Assembly (NCBI GenBank): GCA_013396635.1
Contig: WBMW01003210.1
Location: 16,001 to 80,000, forward strand
DNA: 64,000 nt
Direction of reading: 5' to 3'
Source: Penelope pileata
Lineage: Eukaryota; Chordata; Aves; Galliformes; Cracidae
A program made the position numbers and the translations under genes. Positions 35,481 to 49,336 of the stretch are shown piece after piece (the stretch's first letter is position 1; each line of letters opens with the position of its first letter). The notes below the pieces were generated by a model. It was not told the DNA's origin and did no database searches. It saw only the letters and a list, made by a program, of their open reading frames with translations.

Positions 35481-38337
35481 ATTCAAAAAGAGAAGATGTC
35501 CTGTGATTCTTCTTTGCTGCAATGCTAATACTATTAGCGGAAATGCTAAATTATTCTCAATTTCCAAAATAACAGTTTTCCCAGATTTGGTTGCACGTAG
35601 TTTCGATTTCAGAAGTCTGTGCCAGATGGGCCATATTTGCTGGTAATTTGTTTTGCCGTAGAAATGTCAGTTAAAAAGAGAAGTAATTGTTGTTTAAAGA
35701 AATCAATCCATATTGTGGAGCATCTAACTGACTTAATTCAGGAAACATTATTTACTTTTATTTCTATTGATCAACTGAGAATAGCATATAATTGTAATAA
35801 ATGGTAAAGAAATGATCAAATGAAATACTAAAGGATTGCTGTCTGATGTGCATTTACAAAAGACTGATCACCTGTGTGCAACATTGTCTGCATAGAGCCG
35901 CTTATCTGTGTCTTCATTCATTTTCTTATATAGATTGCTTGGGTAGGATATGATTTTCATAAAAGGAGTCAGTCTTGAGAAAAAAAAGTAGAAGAGTAGA
36001 AGAGAGGAGCTGAATTGAAAACTACATGTTCTTAAAGAAGAACATTAGAGTAATGAGGGAGATATATAGGAGAGGTGAATGCTCTTTAGAGAGCACTTGA
36101 AAGAGCTTTAGCCAATCTCAGAAAAACCTCATGAAATTGTGAATCATTTTACAAAGATTTAGCTTCGCTGACATGACAAATATAAAAAAAAATAGTTTGC
36201 TGTTCATTGGATGCACATTACATCTTTAAATGAATGATCAAAATGCCTTAATACGGGATTTTAATTGATGTATTCTAATTTACAGATTGAACAGATTAAA
36301 GTACATAGTATTTATAGTAGTTCAGCTGACTGGTGACTATTTATTTATCTTCTGTGATTTTCACTTGTTCAATTATGCGCTCATATCCTAAACTCAGATT
36401 TGCAATGACTCAGATCACCTTGATATTAAGCCAAGAATATGCTCCAGTACAAACTGCCATAGCAAACCGTTAGCTAGAATCACACGTAACAAGCTACCTA
36501 GGAAACATTTTGTGATTCTAAGGCCTTCATTTCCAGTTGAGATATTCAGCTAAGTTCAAGGTCTTCCTGATGTACTTCTTAGATGTGACCAGACAATTAG
36601 TTACCTTTCACAACAGACTTGTAGGTCATATTGGGCACCACAACTCATAGAGAAGCACAGATAAATAATTTCCTGAAGATTATGACCTTCTTTTCTTTAT
36701 GACATACAAGAATTGAAGTATTGAGGCATTTATACACATTCATCTGGTGAAAAGTCAGCACTGTGAAATGAGTGGAGCCAGAACTTTATATGTCATACCT
36801 CACAGAAATAGCATCTGCCAGCCTCCTGCTGTTACTTGAATCTGGACAGTCATGACAGTCATGCCATTCACCTTAGATGCGAACTTCAGCTCTCAGATAT
36901 TTGTCCTAATTTAAGCACATAGGACATGCAATTCTAAAACAAAACCTCCTTTTACACAAAATTGTGTTCAATCAGGAAAAAAAAAGGAGTAACAGACAAA
37001 ACATTATCTAACATCTCTACATTGTTATCTTTAAAACTACAACTTTAGTAGGACATACTTTTATTGCTTTTTATGCAGTCTTTCTCTTGGATTCATGCCG
37101 TTAAATAAATATACCCACAAAGTTAAAACAAATCTTTGCTTGAATTTGTAGATCTAGGTCCCCTTTGTAGTCAATAAAAAGAATAATCAGTTCTTGGGTA
37201 GGATTAATCTCTTCTTTAATTAGAGACCTAAACTAGGTCAGGTGAAACAAGTCATGGAAACGCACTGATATTCTGGCAATGTAGTATAAAAGAAGCACGA
37301 TAATCTCAAATGTAGAAGCTGTGGAAGTTGTAAAGATTTAAGTGTAGGTGATACCAGCACCACACCTTCAGTACCTGGAAAAACTTACTTTCTTTGCCAC
37401 ATTTCCCTGATGAGAATCATTTCCTATTTTAGCTGTTTTACACCCTTTCTTTAATAAATTTCAACTGAGGAAAAGCCAGGATTGTAACTTAAAGATATAG
37501 GGGAAAGGATCATTGATGCTAAAGGTGCAATTTTTCTGTACATATGCAATTGAAAACATAATGGTACCTTAATGGAACAACATTAATCAAAAGTGTTAAA
37601 TGTATATAAGCAATATTCTACACTAAAAAAAATAACTCAATGTCATACAGAATGCTCATATACAATGGTCATAAAAGTGTTTTTTTCTTTATTGCAAATG
37701 CTTATACATATCAGCCTCCTATCCACCACAACTATATAGTGTGAGAGAAGGTTGCTCACAATCAATTCTATATGACACCATTAAAGAAGAAACTGTCATC
37801 TCATTCAAAATTCCAACTGATATTGCTATCTTTAGTCAAGGAAGAATTGCTTCCTTTGTTCAAGGAAGGAAAAGTCAAATCTAGTTAAAGAAAGATGCTA
37901 CAAGTGAAATGGTATTTTCAATATATGCTTAAATATTTTGAATGAAGGAGATTAAAAGAATATGAGAGAAAGGAAAAAGCACTTGTAAGTACAAAGGAAA
38001 AAGTAAGAAAATAGAATTATAAATACCATGTGAACAGAATTTAAACAGATTAGTATACCGCTCAGTGTAAGGAAAGTGTATTAAAAAGGAATCAAACAGA
38101 AATACATATGTGCATTTCTCAGGAAGCAGATAAGCTCATGTAAAGCAATGTGTACCCAAAAAAAGTACATTGTGTATATTACTCAAGTGCAAGTCTGTTT
38201 GCTCTGCAGCTCTGGAAATAGAACCATTTACTGATGCAGTTTATTTTGGTGATTAAAAGTTGCCAACTGTATTTGAAAGTCTTTCATTTGTTACTTAAGG
38301 TAGGTTGTCTTTTTGCTTGGATTAAGTTGTTGCTCTT

Positions 38338-38625
38338 GTGACGTTTTCACATCAGTACATAGCCAAGCAGAACCACACCACTCTCACTTTCCATCCTCAA
38401 AGGAACAAGGAGAGAAAATGTGATGAAGAAAGCTTATAGATTGAGATAAGGACAGGGAGATCACCCACCAATTACTGTGATAACATACAGAGATTAATAT
38501 AATTCAATGCCCGTTACAGACTAGAGCCAGTTTATCTGACATGGGGCAGCTTCTGGGCTTTTTCTATTAAGCCCCCCCTGCAGTCGTTCCACTCCCAAAA
38601 CCTTGCCATGTAAACCTAATACAGT
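38338..38625 (+). mobile_element. Solo LTR, type B, heavily decayed and deleted
   Basis: Contains GATTGAGATAAGGACAGGGA, ATCACCCACCAATTACTGTG, CAAAACCTTGCCATGTAAAC and a CCTAATACAG end, which are landmarks of the TGTGGTGGGTTGAC-type LTR. The middle of the element, well preserved in the 23.5 kb copy, is mostly missing, and the start is poor. Confidence 0.65.
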
Positions 38626-39503
38626 TCCTAAATGAAATATCATGGATGGAATTAAAGCATGAAAAAATCTCAACTACAATATCCACACTTGATTCTATGT
38701 TTTACATTGAAATTGTAGTATGCAGATAGATAGTAAAGACAACTGAAAAGGAATATGCTGAAATAATTCTTGTGAGAATAGATGAAACCTGACAGACCCA
38801 GAATCATTGTAGTTAATTAATCATAGCCATCAACAACTGTCAACATCCCAGATATCACTCAATTAACATGACATATAAATCATATTGAATCATATACCAA
38901 CTCTGTAATTTTCAACATAATCCTGTTATTTTGATTCTGCATGTAAACATTTCATGTTCTAACTCACTTTGATCCAGTTCTTCAGGATTTATGAATGCAG
39001 AAATGTTACTGAAGTTCAGGAAGATGTTGTTATGTACAAATTCCCATTTTTCTTCAAGGTTCTGGGAAGAATTTAAATTTATTAATGGCACTGATAGTAT
39101 TCACAGATGTTATTAAAACTAAATGCAACAATAAGCTCCCAATATATATAAGATTCCTATGGTACCCTTCCATGAACTATTAGATCACATTGAAAAATCA
39201 GTAGCAGCTCAAGGGAAAACTGTGGAAGTAGCATATCAGTTTTTTATTTTATAGAAAATATATATAGGATCATAAGGAATTAATATTTAAATTTAAATTA
39301 ATAAGAAAATTATTCTTCCTTTTTAATATAGGCATGAAATAGTAAATAAAGATAAAATCTCCTTTACATTTTAAAATACTCTAATTTTCTAATTAATGAT
39401 TATTATTTATAAATCATTAATTTGTAAAGGAAGTGAAAAAGAATGAACTGTTATACTACATATCATAAAATTATCAATAATGATTTTTAATATAATTCTA
39501 GTG

Positions 39504-39922
39504 ATAAGGATGAGGAAAATGCTGATGTACTTAATGCCTTCTTTGTCTCAGTCTTTATTACTAAGACTAGCTGTTCTCAGAGTACCCAGTCTGCTGAGCT
39601 GGAAGACAAGAGACAGGGAGAAGAATGAAGCCCTTATACTCCAAGGAAAAATGGTTACCGACCTGCTACACCACACACAAATCTATGAGGCCAGAGAGAA
39701 TTCACCCGAGTATATTGAAGGAGCTGCGGAAGTGCTTGCCAACCAACTTTCAATAACTCACCAGCAGTCCTAGCTAACTGGGGAGGTCTCAGCTGGCTGG
39801 AGGCTGGGAACGTGGCACCCATCTACAAAAAGGGCAGTAAGGAGGATCTGAGGAATTATGGACTTGTCAGTCTGACCATGGTGCCAGGGAAGTTCCAACC
39901 TAGATGACTCTATGATTCTATA
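39504..39922 (+). mobile_element. CR1 LINE with internal deletion
   Basis: The left part is the RT N-terminal region: AATGCTGATGTACTTAATGC with CTTCTTTGTCTCAGTCTTTA (the CR1 LNAFFVSVF block), then GTGGCACCCATCTACAAAAA and GGGCAGTAAGGAGGATC (the VAPIYKKG block), up to ATGGTGCCAGGGAAG. It then passes directly into GTTCCAACCTAGATGACTC and the ATTCTAT tail. About 1.5 kb of RT and C-terminal coding sequence normally found in between is missing. The frame at 39480-39773 is a piece of the dead ORF. Confidence 0.8.
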
Positions 39923-42900
39923 AATTACTTACCTTCACTGGAATGATTAATCATTAGTATAATCAATTGTATTACATTAGCATGTTTTAGCCCCTTTTAT
40001 GGATTTGTAAATCCTCTGTTATAGGAAATGCAGAAGATATAGAAAGATATTCTCTGATTTAAAAAACAAAGCAGCTAGGCACAGACTGCTAGTTGAAGAC
40101 ATTAATAACTGGATATTACTACTGCAGTCAGATATAATTTATAAAAATTACAAATATAAAAATGTCAATAAGGACAGGGGAAAAAAATATACATTTAGTC
40201 AACTATTCCTATGCATTTTCTAGTGAAAAAGTGGTTTGGGGCTAATTAATCAATGATCTATACATCACAATGTATATGATGACAGTATGCTAGAAAGAAA
40301 ATTATTTTCTTACAGGAATGTGCTTATGGATCACCATTGTTCCAAGTTTCTTTAATCACTTCTGTTCTGAGGAAAAAAACACTTCTTAGTATATTTCACA
40401 GGTTCTGAAATAAGTCTATCTAATACATATGAAAACACAGTACCCTGTTTCTTCTCATTTTTCATTTACTACATTTTCAGACAGGAGTCTTTCTTCTTTC
40501 TCCTGTGCTCCTCCTCATCTTTTGTTGGGATTCCTTGAAAACATCTGTGTAATTACTCTCTTGTTATATACAAAATCTTTCTTTGAACTTGTTCATTAAG
40601 TCTGCAGACATAGTGAAGCACAAGGTGGTGCATAGGGTTAGAATATATCATTGCTACTTTATATTCCCTATCATTCTGTTATTTCTTGCTATGTACTTGC
40701 ACAGTAACTTATTTGAAGAAAAAAACATTTTTTCAGATCGTGTCAGACATGATTTGTGAAGGAGTCAGAAGTTTTCTGGTAATAAACAATAACAGCAGCA
40801 ATAAATAAGAATCGTGACATATATCCTGAAGTTCTTGAATCTTGCCCGTATTTGGTCACTTAAAAGTCATATGGTAATGTGCTTTTTCAAAGTTCAAGAT
40901 TTATGGTTTTTTCATTAAGTGTGGTGAGATGAAGTTTCTGTCATTGTAGATCTTTTTGCCTTAGCTTGCTTTCCCACTTTTTCTGGCTAAAATCTTCTGT
41001 ATTAAAAGTTACTCTTACTTAGATTCAATGAGTGATTCTAATAATAAAGCTCCACCTTCTTAACCTAGCATTCCTAGACAATAGGTGTATGCCAGTACAA
41101 AATGATACAGTAATTTCTTTGCTCATCTTAATGTTGAATTTAATTCATTCAACTTAAAAGTTCCCTGTAGAATCATACATGTCATTTCTTCTTAATACTT
41201 ACATTTCATTCTTCCGTTGCCTGTACTTATCAACTACTAAACACATTTCTCCTGTTGTTTGGAGTGTATGGTTAAGCAATATTTTTGATTTTGGTTTTAA
41301 TGGAATTTTGAAAAACATGTTTTTAATGGAATTTCTTTTCCTGTAAATCTTATCTTTTTAAAAGAGCTACAGTTCCATCTCAAGGTTCATTTCTTAGTCC
41401 TGCCTTTCACATACAAGGAAAAGAAGGCTGCCCTTTCTGCATTGGCAATGCAATAATTTCCTTGCCTCGACAACAGAATTTTACTTTGTGTGGAGCTATT
41501 TTTACCTTATGAGAAAGAAGACTGCCTACTTTACACTCATCTTTAGATATCTTCAGCGTGTGCCTTCAAACATTTTAATACATATCATATGATGCCCCTT
41601 TTAAACTCCATAATAAATTTACAACAGTTTAAACTCAAAGAATTGGATTGTTAGAGGGCATTGTCTAATTTCTACTTTAAAAGTGAATTGACTGGTTTAA
41701 GTCACTGATAATGAACTCTGTAGAGCCTTAACAGCTTCCATGTGAGGTTACCAAGCAACAGTGGCCGAAAAACAAGACTGATTTTTCATTTTTAATCTGA
41801 TCCTAATTTGATATCAATCATCAGTGGACTGTTGTCAGGGCCACAAAAACCTGTCCCTTCTCTGTTTACACCATTTGCAGTGCACAGATGAACAGAGAGA
41901 TTGAATGATTTCTCCCGTGCAAAAGGTAAACCATACTGGAGGTGAATTGGAAGGATAACAAGAATTAAAAGTGCTTCAGCTCTTGTATGAATTCTTCTGC
42001 CAACTGCTAAAGTAAACAAACTGAAATATTAAACAATGTGACTGACTCTCCTTTTTCTATTCTCATCTTCACACATATCATCAACTACTGGAAAAATGCT
42101 TCCTAGATTCCCTTTGCTATTGGGCCTTTCTTTATTTAGTTGTTTATTTTGCTGGTAATTCTGCAAAGCCTTTCCATTGCTTTGACTTCTTGGAGGTTTT
42201 TCTCATTTACTCTCCATTATTCCTTCTACCTTCTGCAGAATTGTTTTGTCTATTGTGTCTTCCTTCAGCTCCTTCCAGAAGAATGAGAGTAGCCTTTGCA
42301 GAGAGAGCCATACTGCCCATCAGATATTTTGGATCAGAGATTTGAATGCTTTTCCATTACTTATAAATTCTATCAAAGATCAAGGACTGTACTGAGCTAG
42401 TTGCACCAGGAAGTGTTACACTAAACACATTGGATTTATTGCCTTGCATCTTCACTACCTCTGGAATTTCTGTAGTCTTTCCCATAGTGGAAACTATTCC
42501 TGTGTCACAGGTTTTTTTTAGTGACACTGCACGAGATTTATTGAATTGCATATTTTTTTAGAAATAGATACGATTGTGCTACTCTTTGCATGTTTGCTGA
42601 ATGTGTTACTATCTACACAAATATGTGTCTGAAGTGGTGACTGAAATGGTGACTGACTATATTTTCAAAGAGACAAGGGTTGTTTTTTTTGCCATGCGTG
42701 AGCATGTTAAAGACTATGGAACATACAGTGTTATCTTTGCCTCAAGCACTGTGATAAGGTTAAATAAATCTAATCTTTCATGAAATAAAATGAAGTCCCA
42801 TGAAGCACAAAATAAGGCATTTTCTTATCAACTAATCAAGTATATCATCATAATCTGAAGGATAAATTCATTCTGTATGGGGCTGTCTGAAAGAGAGTTA

Positions 42901-43033
42901 GAGGTTTGTGTTATAGTAAGAATCCCGAACAGATGGCCAGCGTCAGCTAGTCAGCTATATTCTACCCCACCCTTTCTTTAATTATCTTTTTTTTTCCAGA
43001 ATTTTTAGAATGAAATGGTCTAGTTTTAAAATC

Positions 43034-43100
43034 TTTTTTTTTTTTTTTTTTTTTTTATTCTTTTTTCTCTTAATGACTGTCTCTCTCTCTCTCTCTCTCT
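43034..43100 (+). repeat. Poly-T run and (CT)10 microsatellite
   Basis: Twenty-three T residues at 43034-43056 and ten CT units at 43081-43100, joined by T-rich sequence. It lies about 2 kb before exon C. Confidence 0.9.
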
Positions 43101-45078
43101 TTATTTTTTTTCCAATATGTCTGCAGGACATGTTTAAAATTTCCCTTACATTTGATACTTCTATACTGGACTTATTATTTTAATGCAAAGAAACTACAAT
43201 CATGATCCTTCACGTTTCCTTCCTGTTAAGCTTTCCTACGTTTATTTGTTTTACAGCTAAATCAATGCTTTTGTATCTGTCAATCATTTCACTACATGTT
43301 AACAAGAAATCCAATTCAGAATCAGCAGACAGCCAAAAAGAGCTGAAATTCTGATCTTGCTGTTTCCTTCATTCTTTAGTTTTAAATTGACTGGTTTGAA
43401 CAAGCAGAAACTTGAGTTACACATAGTCTTCTTATTGTTACCCAGGAAAGAACATATTTGTTGGAGGGGAGGGGTGGTGAGGCGAGGCGAGGCAAGGAGG
43501 ATGAAAAGAATAGTTGTCCATCATATTATAAAGACAGAAATGAAAGAAATCTGACATTGTCTACAATTAATTGGAAAATAGCATTTATTCATCTGAGGGA
43601 AAAAAATATCAAAAATTAGAAATATACTTCAGTAAAAATAAGATTAATTTAAACTTTTACTTCTGCCTTTGAAATTTACAATTTAGATGTCACAAATTTC
43701 GCCTCTTTTGTGTTGGCTGGCTTCCAGGTTGTCCATCACTGTAAGTGAAAATTTAATGGCAACAATGACAACATATAAATACATGAGACATAGGATTCTA
43801 CATTGAAATTAAAATATTTACCCTCTAGGAAGGACTCTTAAATTATCTTTGTTTTTCATGAAAATAAAAAATATATTCAAAAATTACAAACATTATTAAA
43901 AGTAATTCAAAATTTCAGATTAAGTTTGGAATTGAAATCAAGAGACCGAAGTTCATTATTTTTGAATCAGAACATTTCTGAAAACTATATTTTCAGATGT
44001 ACAAAAAATTGCCAGGATATTTTGTGAAAACAAATCTCAAAGAGTTTTTAAAGAAGTAGCAAAGGTTGCTTCCTTGTCCCCCTCTCTCTATTTACATTGT
44101 AGAGTATCTGTCATTACACTGGTATGAATTCTCACTATTGAACTCACAATATTTGTTTGCTTAGCTATTTAATTTTCTATACCAAATGATTTTAAATTGC
44201 TTTTTCTTTTCTTTTTAGAATGCATATAGCAGACTTGCAGTATGGGCTTCGAATAGACAGTAGTGTTAATACTCTTTTCCAAAGTCAGAGGACTGCAAAA
44301 TATTGGGTTTTTTTCCCCAATACTGACAAAGGAAAGACTGCAATGATAGTGTCTACTATAATACTTAAAGAAATGGCTTGTGTATTTCTCACAGTGAAAA
44401 ACAAGTCTGATTTCAGAACATCTCCTGAAAACGTGTTGAAGCCACGACCCATCTATTTGAGTTTTGTCCACATTTTAAAATCCGTGAAGTGTGTTCATGC
44501 ATACAGTCTGGGACTTTGAAAGTATGTGAGGACTAAATCAAACACTGTGCTTTAAGGCACCCATACAGAGAAGATTAATCACATTTTCTTGAGAAGGAGA
44601 GCTACAGAAACAATTTTAAGGAAATTCAGCTTCATACTTCTGTCTAAAAAAGTGATTATGAAAAAAATAATTGAGGACACACACTGTTTTACAAGGACTT
44701 AGAAATAATGCATTTTAAAAGATTATTCTATTCCTAAATTGTGCATTTATAAATGAAAGCTAAGCATTGGTTTGTTCACGGATAACAAAAAATATTAGTT
44801 GATATATCTACTTTCTTTTAGAAAAATGCAGGACTTAACACAAACCTACATAAAGTTATAGACCCAAAATCACCCGCCAAGCTGTGCTACCATCCATAAG
44901 AACCAGCTATGCAGGACTAAGCATCTCAATATTTTCTAAACATATAATAATAATAATTATGTTACTGCTGAATCATTAGGTAACATTCATTAGGTGATGA
45001 AGAAATAAGTTATAAGTCACACTAGCCACAAAAATAAGTTTTTTTATATATAACTAAAATGTTGTGTTCTTTTAATAG

Positions 45079-45174
45079 ATCTGGGGAATTTTAGCGGTCG
45101 GACAAGAAGTGCTGTCTCTGTACGTGAAGGACAAGGAGTGGTTCTCATGTGCTCCCCTCCACTTCATTCGCCAG
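45079..45174 (+). CDS. CNTN5: Contactin-5 internal exon C (start of Ig domain 2)
   Basis: The third visible CNTN5 exon, 96 bases: two bases finish the Tyr codon begun by the last T of exon B, then 31 codons, then a single G. It reads LGNFSGRTRSAVSVREGQG followed by VVLMCSPPLHSP. It covers the linker after Ig domain 1 and the first strands of Ig domain 2, with the B-strand cysteine at 45150-45152. NFS is a possible N-glycosylation site. The acceptor is TTTAATAG, with a modest pyrimidine tract, and the donor is CCAG/gtacag. Phase is 1 in and 1 out. The GNFSGRTRSAVSVREGQG block is strongly typical of CNTN5 as I recall it. The exon completing Ig domain 2 lies beyond the window. Confidence 0.95.
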
Positions 45175-47929
45175 GTACAGTAGGCTGAAGCTTATATGCA
45201 CCCTGGTCCTTTGCAGTATGCTCATTATAGGATGCTTGGCATTGTTGATAAGATATATATTTGACTGTGGATCTCGAAGATGAAATATAAACAGTTCTGC
45301 TCACAGTTTTGAAGTACCAAAGGAATAATTAAAGCTCATCCTGCAAATGCCACTGAATAGCAACAGGATTTTTATTATAAGAATGTTTTATTTCCACTAT
45401 AAATTTTCAATGTAACAATTGTCTCCATGCTAGCAGTGGTGAATATTCTGCCTTGAGGCCACAGAATATTTCTCCTAGAGTTTAGAAGCCTTAAAAAATT
45501 GTTCCAACTGCCTGTGTTGAGATATGATTTTTGAATACTTACTGGCTTCTGTTTTCAAAAGTACAGCCATGATTTTGGTTGCTTCTTGCTGTACAGCTTA
45601 GTTTCCAGTGCAAGAATATCATTGCTTGAAGTCAGAAATATCATAAATCCCGTGGAATATCTGTGAATTTCTAATGAAAGTGTAGATATTCCAGAGAAAT
45701 TATGTTTTTGCTTTTCAGATTGGTGCTCCTGAAATGTCTGTAGTTATCTAATTATGCCTTCATATTTGCATAACACATAATACCTGGTAACACAGCACTA
45801 GACAGCATGTCTTGTTTGCAATTAGATGCAGTATAGCCCACTCTTTTCCTATTTGAGAAATGAGATCTTTAATGCATGGATTTTTCCTTACTTTACATTT
45901 GAGTTCTGGAAAAAGTCATAATGTAGAGAGAAGAGATGTAGAAAAGAATATCTCCGCTGAGTTTCTATTGGAGAGATGTGTTCTGTTTATATTCTAGAAT
46001 TATTGTTATTATTGTATTATAATTGTGAATGTAATTAACACTTGTTATTTTCTGATAATCTCTCCACTTTTCTGTGTTCTGAATACATTGTCCTGTTATG
46101 GTTGCTTTTATAAAATGTTTCCAAATTTGACACTACAGTCTATATGGGATGAAATTTGATGCAAAATTTTAAGGCTTGTTTAAGATAAATAAACAGAAAA
46201 GAAGATTTAGGCAAAAAAAAAAAAAAAGGTTCAACACGAGCTGAAATCCATTTCTTCAAACAAACTGACAGTGTAAGGACAGATGGGCAACAACAGTGCA
46301 GTAGTCATGCACCTTTTAACAGCTGTCATTCCACAAAATGCACCTTATATGTCATCAAAGTGCTTTTAAATTTTCTCTGAAATTGTGCCTTTAAACTTAC
46401 ATTTAGCCAGAGTTCAATATGTGATGTTCAACTGCAATAGACACATTACATTTGATTTTGAAAGCGATTCTTTTCAATTTTTGTCAGTGGGACAGTAAAA
46501 ACTCTTCTGTGGAGAGCCTTGTACATACAACATTCAGCTTCTTGAGTTTATATTGCTTCAACTTTGGTATACTATGTTAGCAAAATTTCCTTTCAGAAAA
46601 ATATTTGGAGACTCTGTTGGCATAATTTTGTCACAATAGAAACAGTTCATAAACTGAAAGAGTAATCACTGAAAGCTGAAAAATTGCACTGATATGCAAA
46701 ATTAGACACAAGCTCATGGGATGGGGGATTTGGCTTTCTTTTCTTCTGTTCACCATGCAGTTCAGAATCAGAAGCAATTTCCTCTCATCTCCCTTCTAGC
46801 AAAATACTGAGAGGTAGTAAGCCTTTGTGGTACTACTGTGGAATTGAAAATAGTGTTAGTAGAGTGTCTGGAGACACGTGGGAAAGGGGAGAGCTATCTC
46901 CATGATCCTTCCAAAAAGTTTCCACGCCTGGTGATGTTTCAACAATATTTGACAACAAAACTCTGGTAATAGGGTACATGACATTAATGAAAGATGACTG
47001 CCAGATCAGAATCAGCTTGAGAAAAAGAATATTGGACAAAAATACAACTTTAGAGGGGAACTGTGTGAGTTCAATACTGAAATTTAGCAACAAATATGAA
47101 AATTCCCTTCTCTCTAACTCCTAAGTCCTTTTACAGAGGAGAGGAATGTCAGGAACTTGTATGCAGGAACATTTAAAATACCTTTTTCTGTTTTTTATTT
47201 TTATTTTTTTGAAATAATTCAGTTTCTGGATTTTTCTGGGTATGATTTTCAAAATGATATTGTCTTCTAAGTATCCCCAAAAAATTTTGACCCCTAAAAT
47301 CATGAGTACTAAGCTAATCTAGAAGATATGCTAAAGACTATTTAAAGCATGTGTGAAATGTGTGAACATCTAGCATTAACAATACTATGAGTTAAGGATA
47401 AGCTTTTGACAGACAATTTTTTGTAGATGACTAGTGCAAGCTCCACTATAGTGATTTATTCACAATCACCAGCACCTTTGAAAATAATTTTCTCTTACTA
47501 TCCCAGGAGAGAAATCCATGTTACCGTATCAAATCTAATAATTCTCCACAGCTTCATAATCAATCTGTCTCTCAACAGAATCCCATTCTTTAATCTCTAA
47601 AGTCAATAATTTCTTATAAACTTGCCCAAGAACTTCCAGATTGAGCCCTTTTAGTAAATGTGGGGGAAAAAAAAGATGACTTATTGAAAGAACACTATAT
47701 TAAAAGAGATTTAAGTTTTATTAACCTCTTTTCAAATAGGAGGCAAAGTAAATACTTTTTATTGAATAGAGCTCACATGATGTCCTTACAGAACACAGTT
47801 CTAGAAATTCCTGAATGTCTTTACAATGCACCAGTAACTGAAAAAATACAGCACTAGTTTATTATAAGACTTTCATCAAAGGAAAAAAAAAAAAGAAACA
47901 GGTTTCATATGTATACAGACAATATAAAA

Positions 47930-49336
47930 TCATAGAATCATAGAATGGCTTGGGTTGGAAGGGACCCCAAGGATCATCAGCTTCCAACCCCCCTGCCACA
48001 GGCAGGGCCACCAACCTCCAGATCTGGTACTAGGTCAGGCTGCCCAGGACCCCATCCAACCTGGCCTTGAATATGTCCAGGGACGGGGCATCCACAGCTC
48101 TCTGGGCAGACCGTTCCAGCACCTCACCGCTCTCTCAGTAAAGAACTTTCCTCTGATGTCTAATCTAAACCTTCCCTCCTTCAGCTTAAAACCATTCCCC
48201 CCTGTCTACCCTTTTGAAAAGTTGGTTCCCCTCCTGTTTATAATCTCCTGGGAGAGAGATTTTTCGTCCACCAGGATGAAAAATAATAATAATAATAATA
48301 GGAAAAAATAATGATAGAGGTGCTCCAGTTCTGTCACCATTTTGGTGGCCCTCTGTTGAACTTTTTTCAGTATGTCCATTTCTCTCTTGCACTCAGAGTC
48401 CCAGAAATGGATACAGGACTCCAGCAGATCCAGCATTGCTGAGTAGAGGGAAAGGATCACATTTATTAACTTGCTGATGATGCTTTCGCTAATGAAGCTG
48501 AGAATATTGTTAACCTTCTTAGCAGCAAGGGCACATTGGTGACCTGTATTCAACTTTGTGCCCCTGGCATGTCCTGGTGCCAGGAGCTTCTTCTACCCAA
48601 GTGAATGACCTTGTGCTTCTCCTTGTTGATGTTCATGAAATTTGTGTCAGTTCACATCTCCAGCCTGTCAAGATCTCTCTGGATGGCTGCATAGCCCTCT
48701 GGTGAGACAGGCAGTCCTCCAAGTTATGTGTCATCTGTAAATTTACTGAGAGTGCTCTCTACCTCATTGTCACATTGAAGATGATAAACAGGTATGAATC
48801 CAATATTGACTCCTGGATTTCTCTGTTCATTTCTGGCCTCCAATTAGACTTTGCACAACCTTCTAGGTCCAGCCATTCAGCCAGTTTTTGGTCCACCTTG
48901 CTGTCTCCTCATTCAGCCCATATATCAACAGCTTCTCTATGAGATTCTCACGGGGGACAGTGTCAAGAACCTTTCTGAAATCCAGTGCTCATCCATTAGG
49001 CTGATTGTTTCATTACAGAAGCTTATCAGGTGGGTCAAGCATGACTTCTTTTTGGTGAACCCATGCTGACTACTCTGGTGATTTTTTTCTCCTTCAAGTG
49101 CCTGGAAATGATTTCCAGGATGAGCTGTTTCATCACCTTTCCAGGGACAGAGTTCAGGCTGACTGGCTTGTAGTTCCGTGTCCTTCTTCTTGCCCTTGAA
49201 GATAGGAATGACATTTGCTTTCATCCATTTTTGGGTCACTTCTCCCTGTTGCCACGATTGAGCAAAGATTATCAAGAGTGTGTTTGCAATCTGCTAGCTC
49301 TCTCAGCACCTGTAGGTGCATCTCATCAAGTTCAAC
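47930..49336 (-). mobile_element. CR1 LINE, RT to 3' tail, cut by an LTR insertion
   Basis: The 3' tail is at the left (AATCATAGAATCATAGAATGG, GGTTGGAAGGGACCCC). Moving right on the minus strand come the C-terminal region (SLYSAMLDLLESCIHFWDSE, ILKKVQQRATKM), the middle of the RT and its N-terminal part (MKANVIPIFKGKKKD, SSQHGFTKKKSCLTHLISF). The frame is broken in several places. A (TAA)n run interrupts it at 48282-48300. The element is cut off at 49337 by a type-A LTR and does not resume beyond it. Confidence 0.88.
48282..48300 (+). repeat. (TAA)n microsatellite inside a CR1
   Basis: About six AAT/TAA units within the minus-strand CR1. It replaces a short stretch of the element's C-terminal coding region. 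Confidence 0.85.

Larger units (their letters stand above)
9259..45078 (+). other. CNTN5: CNTN5 large intron between exons B and C
   Basis: A 35,820-base phase-1 intron running from gtgagt to an acceptor ending TTTAATAG. It is AT-rich and filled with CR1 fragments, solo LTRs and one mariner, listed separately. Stretches with nothing I can recognise are about 9300-10320, 10705-16015, 16900-17920, 18020-19490, 21090-22150, 24115-25030, 25815-26640, 26810-28500, 29640-30720, 32730-33820, 34235-34615, 35645-38335, 38630-39500 and 39925-45078. They contain only AT-rich intron, short microsatellites and chance open frames. Confidence 0.85.

Noticed and set aside
44169..44519. Overlapping 100-codon frames on both strands
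   Set aside because: No family similarity, AT-rich composition, and open on both strands equally. Treated as chance, apart from the acceptor-like site noted as a finding.
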